Source: Betaproteobacteria bacterium (GTDB lineage Bacteria > Pseudomonadota > Gammaproteobacteria > Burkholderiales > Burkholderiaceae_C). Taken from it: DNA of 6,360 nucleotides. Position numbers and translations under genes: made by a program. Positions 5,335 through 6,360 of this stretch are shown here, piece by piece; position 1 is the first letter of the stretch; each line of letters begins with the position of its first letter. The notes beneath the pieces are model-generated. The model ran no database searches and was not told the DNA's origin. It saw only the letters and a program-made list of their open reading frames with translations. The stretch is from NCBI GenBank assembly GCA_009922295.1, contig RFWA01000145.1:1-6360 (forward strand), read 5' to 3'.

Positions 5335-6320
5335 CAGGATGGTCCCTTGTTGTCGAGTTTTTGTTCCAGGCTGCGAACACGCTCACGCAAGCGGTTGAGT
5401 TGTTTCAGCGAGGCAGCATTTTTTTCCCAACCGAGGTTGTCATCGATCGGAAAAAACCCGGTGTAATGGCCCGGCTTGCGGATCGAGCGGGTGACCACAC
5501 TGGCTGCTGAAATGTGCACGTGATCGGCCAGCTCAAGGTGCCCTAGCACGATGGCGCCACCGCCCAGTGTGCAATGTGCACCAATCCGGGCACTTCCTGC
5601 CACACCTACACAGCCGGCCAAGGCGCTGTGCGCGCCAATCTGGACGTTATGACCGATCTGAACCAGGTTGTCGAGCTTAACGCCATCGGCGATCAGCGTA
5701 TCTTGCAGCGCACCACGGTCGATGCAAGTGTTGGCACCAATTTCGACGTCATGGCCGATCCGTACCGCGCCCAGCTGCTCGATTTTTTCCCAAACACCGT
5801 TGTTGGGCGCAAAGCCGAAGCCATCCGCACCAATCACCACGCCGGGGTGGAGCAGGCAGCGCTCGCCAATATGACAGCCTTCCGCCACGGTAACCCGAGA
5901 CCTCAACTCAGTGTTAGCACCAATGGTGGCACCGCGCTCAATGACACACAGGGCTCCGACGATGGCGCTGGCATGAACCCGAGCCTCCGGATCAATCACC
6001 GCACTGGGATGTATCCTGTCGCGGACCGGCCGCTCCAGAGCGGACTTCCAGAGCCGGGTCACACGGGAGAAATAGAGGTAGGGCTCACCGACCACGATAC
6101 AGGCGCCCCGCAGGGACGCCTGCGCCTGATGGTCGGGGCCCACAATCACGCAGGCAGCCTTTGACGCGGCCAGCAAACCCTGATATTTGGGATGGCTGAG
6201 AAAACTCAGCGCCTCAGGTCCGGCAGTCTCCAGGGGGGCAAGCGTCACAATCAGGGTGTCGGGATCACCGTGGAGCTCGCCACCCAAAGCTTCAACAATC
6301 GCACCTAGACGAAGGGCCAC
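5334..6320 (-). CDS. lpxD: UDP-3-O-acylglucosamine N-acyltransferase (short form)
   Basis: LpxD adds the second 3-hydroxyacyl chain, from ACP to the 2-amino group of UDP-3-O-acylglucosamine, in the cytoplasm. The 328 residues comprise a uridine-binding N-terminal domain (about 1-100, SFLSHPKYQ at 39-47), a left-handed beta-helix (about 103-280), and a C-terminal helix (LKQLNRLRERVRSLEQKL). The catalytic histidine is His224 in QIGHNVQIG, matching E. coli His239. VIGADGFGFAP and CIDRGALQDT are family signatures. Between the start of the helix (IHPSAVID) and GADGFG there are exactly 18 residues fewer than in E. coli, which is one beta-helix coil; the join is near residues 134-140. The start is GTG 6320, with AAGG 10 bases upstream, and gives the typical MALRLGAIVEALGG opening. 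It follows skp by 22 bases. Confidence 0.96.
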   Translation of the reverse strand: MALRLGAIVEALGGELHGDPDTLIVTLAPLETAGPEALSFLSHPKYQGLLAASKAACVIVGPDHQAQASLRGACIVVGEPYLYFSRVTRLWKSALERPVRDRIHPSAVIDPEARVHASAIVGALCVIERGATIGANTELRSRVTVAEGCHIGERCLLHPGVVIGADGFGFAPNNGVWEKIEQLGAVRIGHDVEIGANTCIDRGALQDTLIADGVKLDNLVQIGHNVQIGAHSALAGCVGVAGSARIGAHCTLGGGAIVLGHLELADHVHISAASVVTRSIRKPGHYTGFFPIDDNLGWEKNAASLKQLNRLRERVRSLEQKLDNKGPS

Positions 6321-6342
6321 ACGTCAAACGCCTTGCGCGCCC

Positions 6343-6360
6343 TTATTTGGCAGCAGCCGC
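6343..6360 (-). CDS. 3' end of an upstream gene, probably skp/ompH periplasmic chaperone
   Basis: In minus-strand reading the last codons before TAA (6345-6343) are four Ala and one Lys, then stop. That tail fits the alanine-rich, lysine-ended C-terminus of betaproteobacterial OmpH/Skp, and skp normally sits directly before lpxD. Only five codons are visible, so the identity comes from context. It ends 22 bases before lpxD. Confidence 0.45.
   Translation of the reverse strand, partial: AAAAK

Noticed and set aside
1..6360. Mobile elements, CRISPR arrays, tRNA/rRNA genes, phage or toxin-antitoxin modules
   Set aside because: No transposase, terminal repeats, spaced direct repeats, cloverleaf sequence or unknown gene cluster is visible. 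Nearly all bases belong to recognised housekeeping genes.

Overview
The window reads as an ordinary, conserved chromosomal stretch of a Gram-negative betaproteobacterium. It most resembles Burkholderiales of the Comamonadaceae type (Rhodoferax/Polaromonas/Acidovorax-like). The reasons are the high GC content, the gene order skp(ompH)-lpxD-fabZ-lpxA-lpxB-rnhB-SpoU methyltransferase, and betaproteobacterial wording in the proteins. The family-level placement is from memory, not from a search. All genes lie on the minus strand, so the biological reading order runs from high to low coordinates.

Right to left: the last codons of a skp/ompH-like gene (6343-6360) are followed by lpxD, fabZ, lpxA and lpxB. 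These form the early lipid A pathway plus the dehydratase that competes for the same 3-hydroxyacyl-ACP pool. Next come rnhB (RNase HII) and a TrmH/SpoU-family RNA methyltransferase. The genes are packed with 1- to 29-base overlaps or gaps of 22 bases or less and look like one transcription unit. A 154-base intergenic region (1494-1647) follows, with a consensus -10 box and two small hairpins. Then comes carA (carbamoyl-phosphate synthase small subunit), whose stop overlaps the start of a LeuE/LysE-type amino-acid exporter that runs off the left edge.

The unusual points lie in otherwise well-known genes. The methyltransferase gene is broken: its N-terminal and C-terminal halves are in different frames and about 40 residues of the usual connecting part are missing. 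CarA keeps its frame but lacks about 13 residues, including the very conserved YPHIGN segment. LpxD is exactly one left-handed beta-helix coil (18 residues) shorter than the E. coli enzyme, which may be a lineage trait. LpxA carries methionine at the acyl-chain ruler position, which predicts C10 hydroxyacyl chains. The carA leader contains a possible short upstream reading frame.

I see no mobile element, CRISPR array, tRNA, rRNA or undescribed multi-gene system. The longest region without a gene is about 150 bases.
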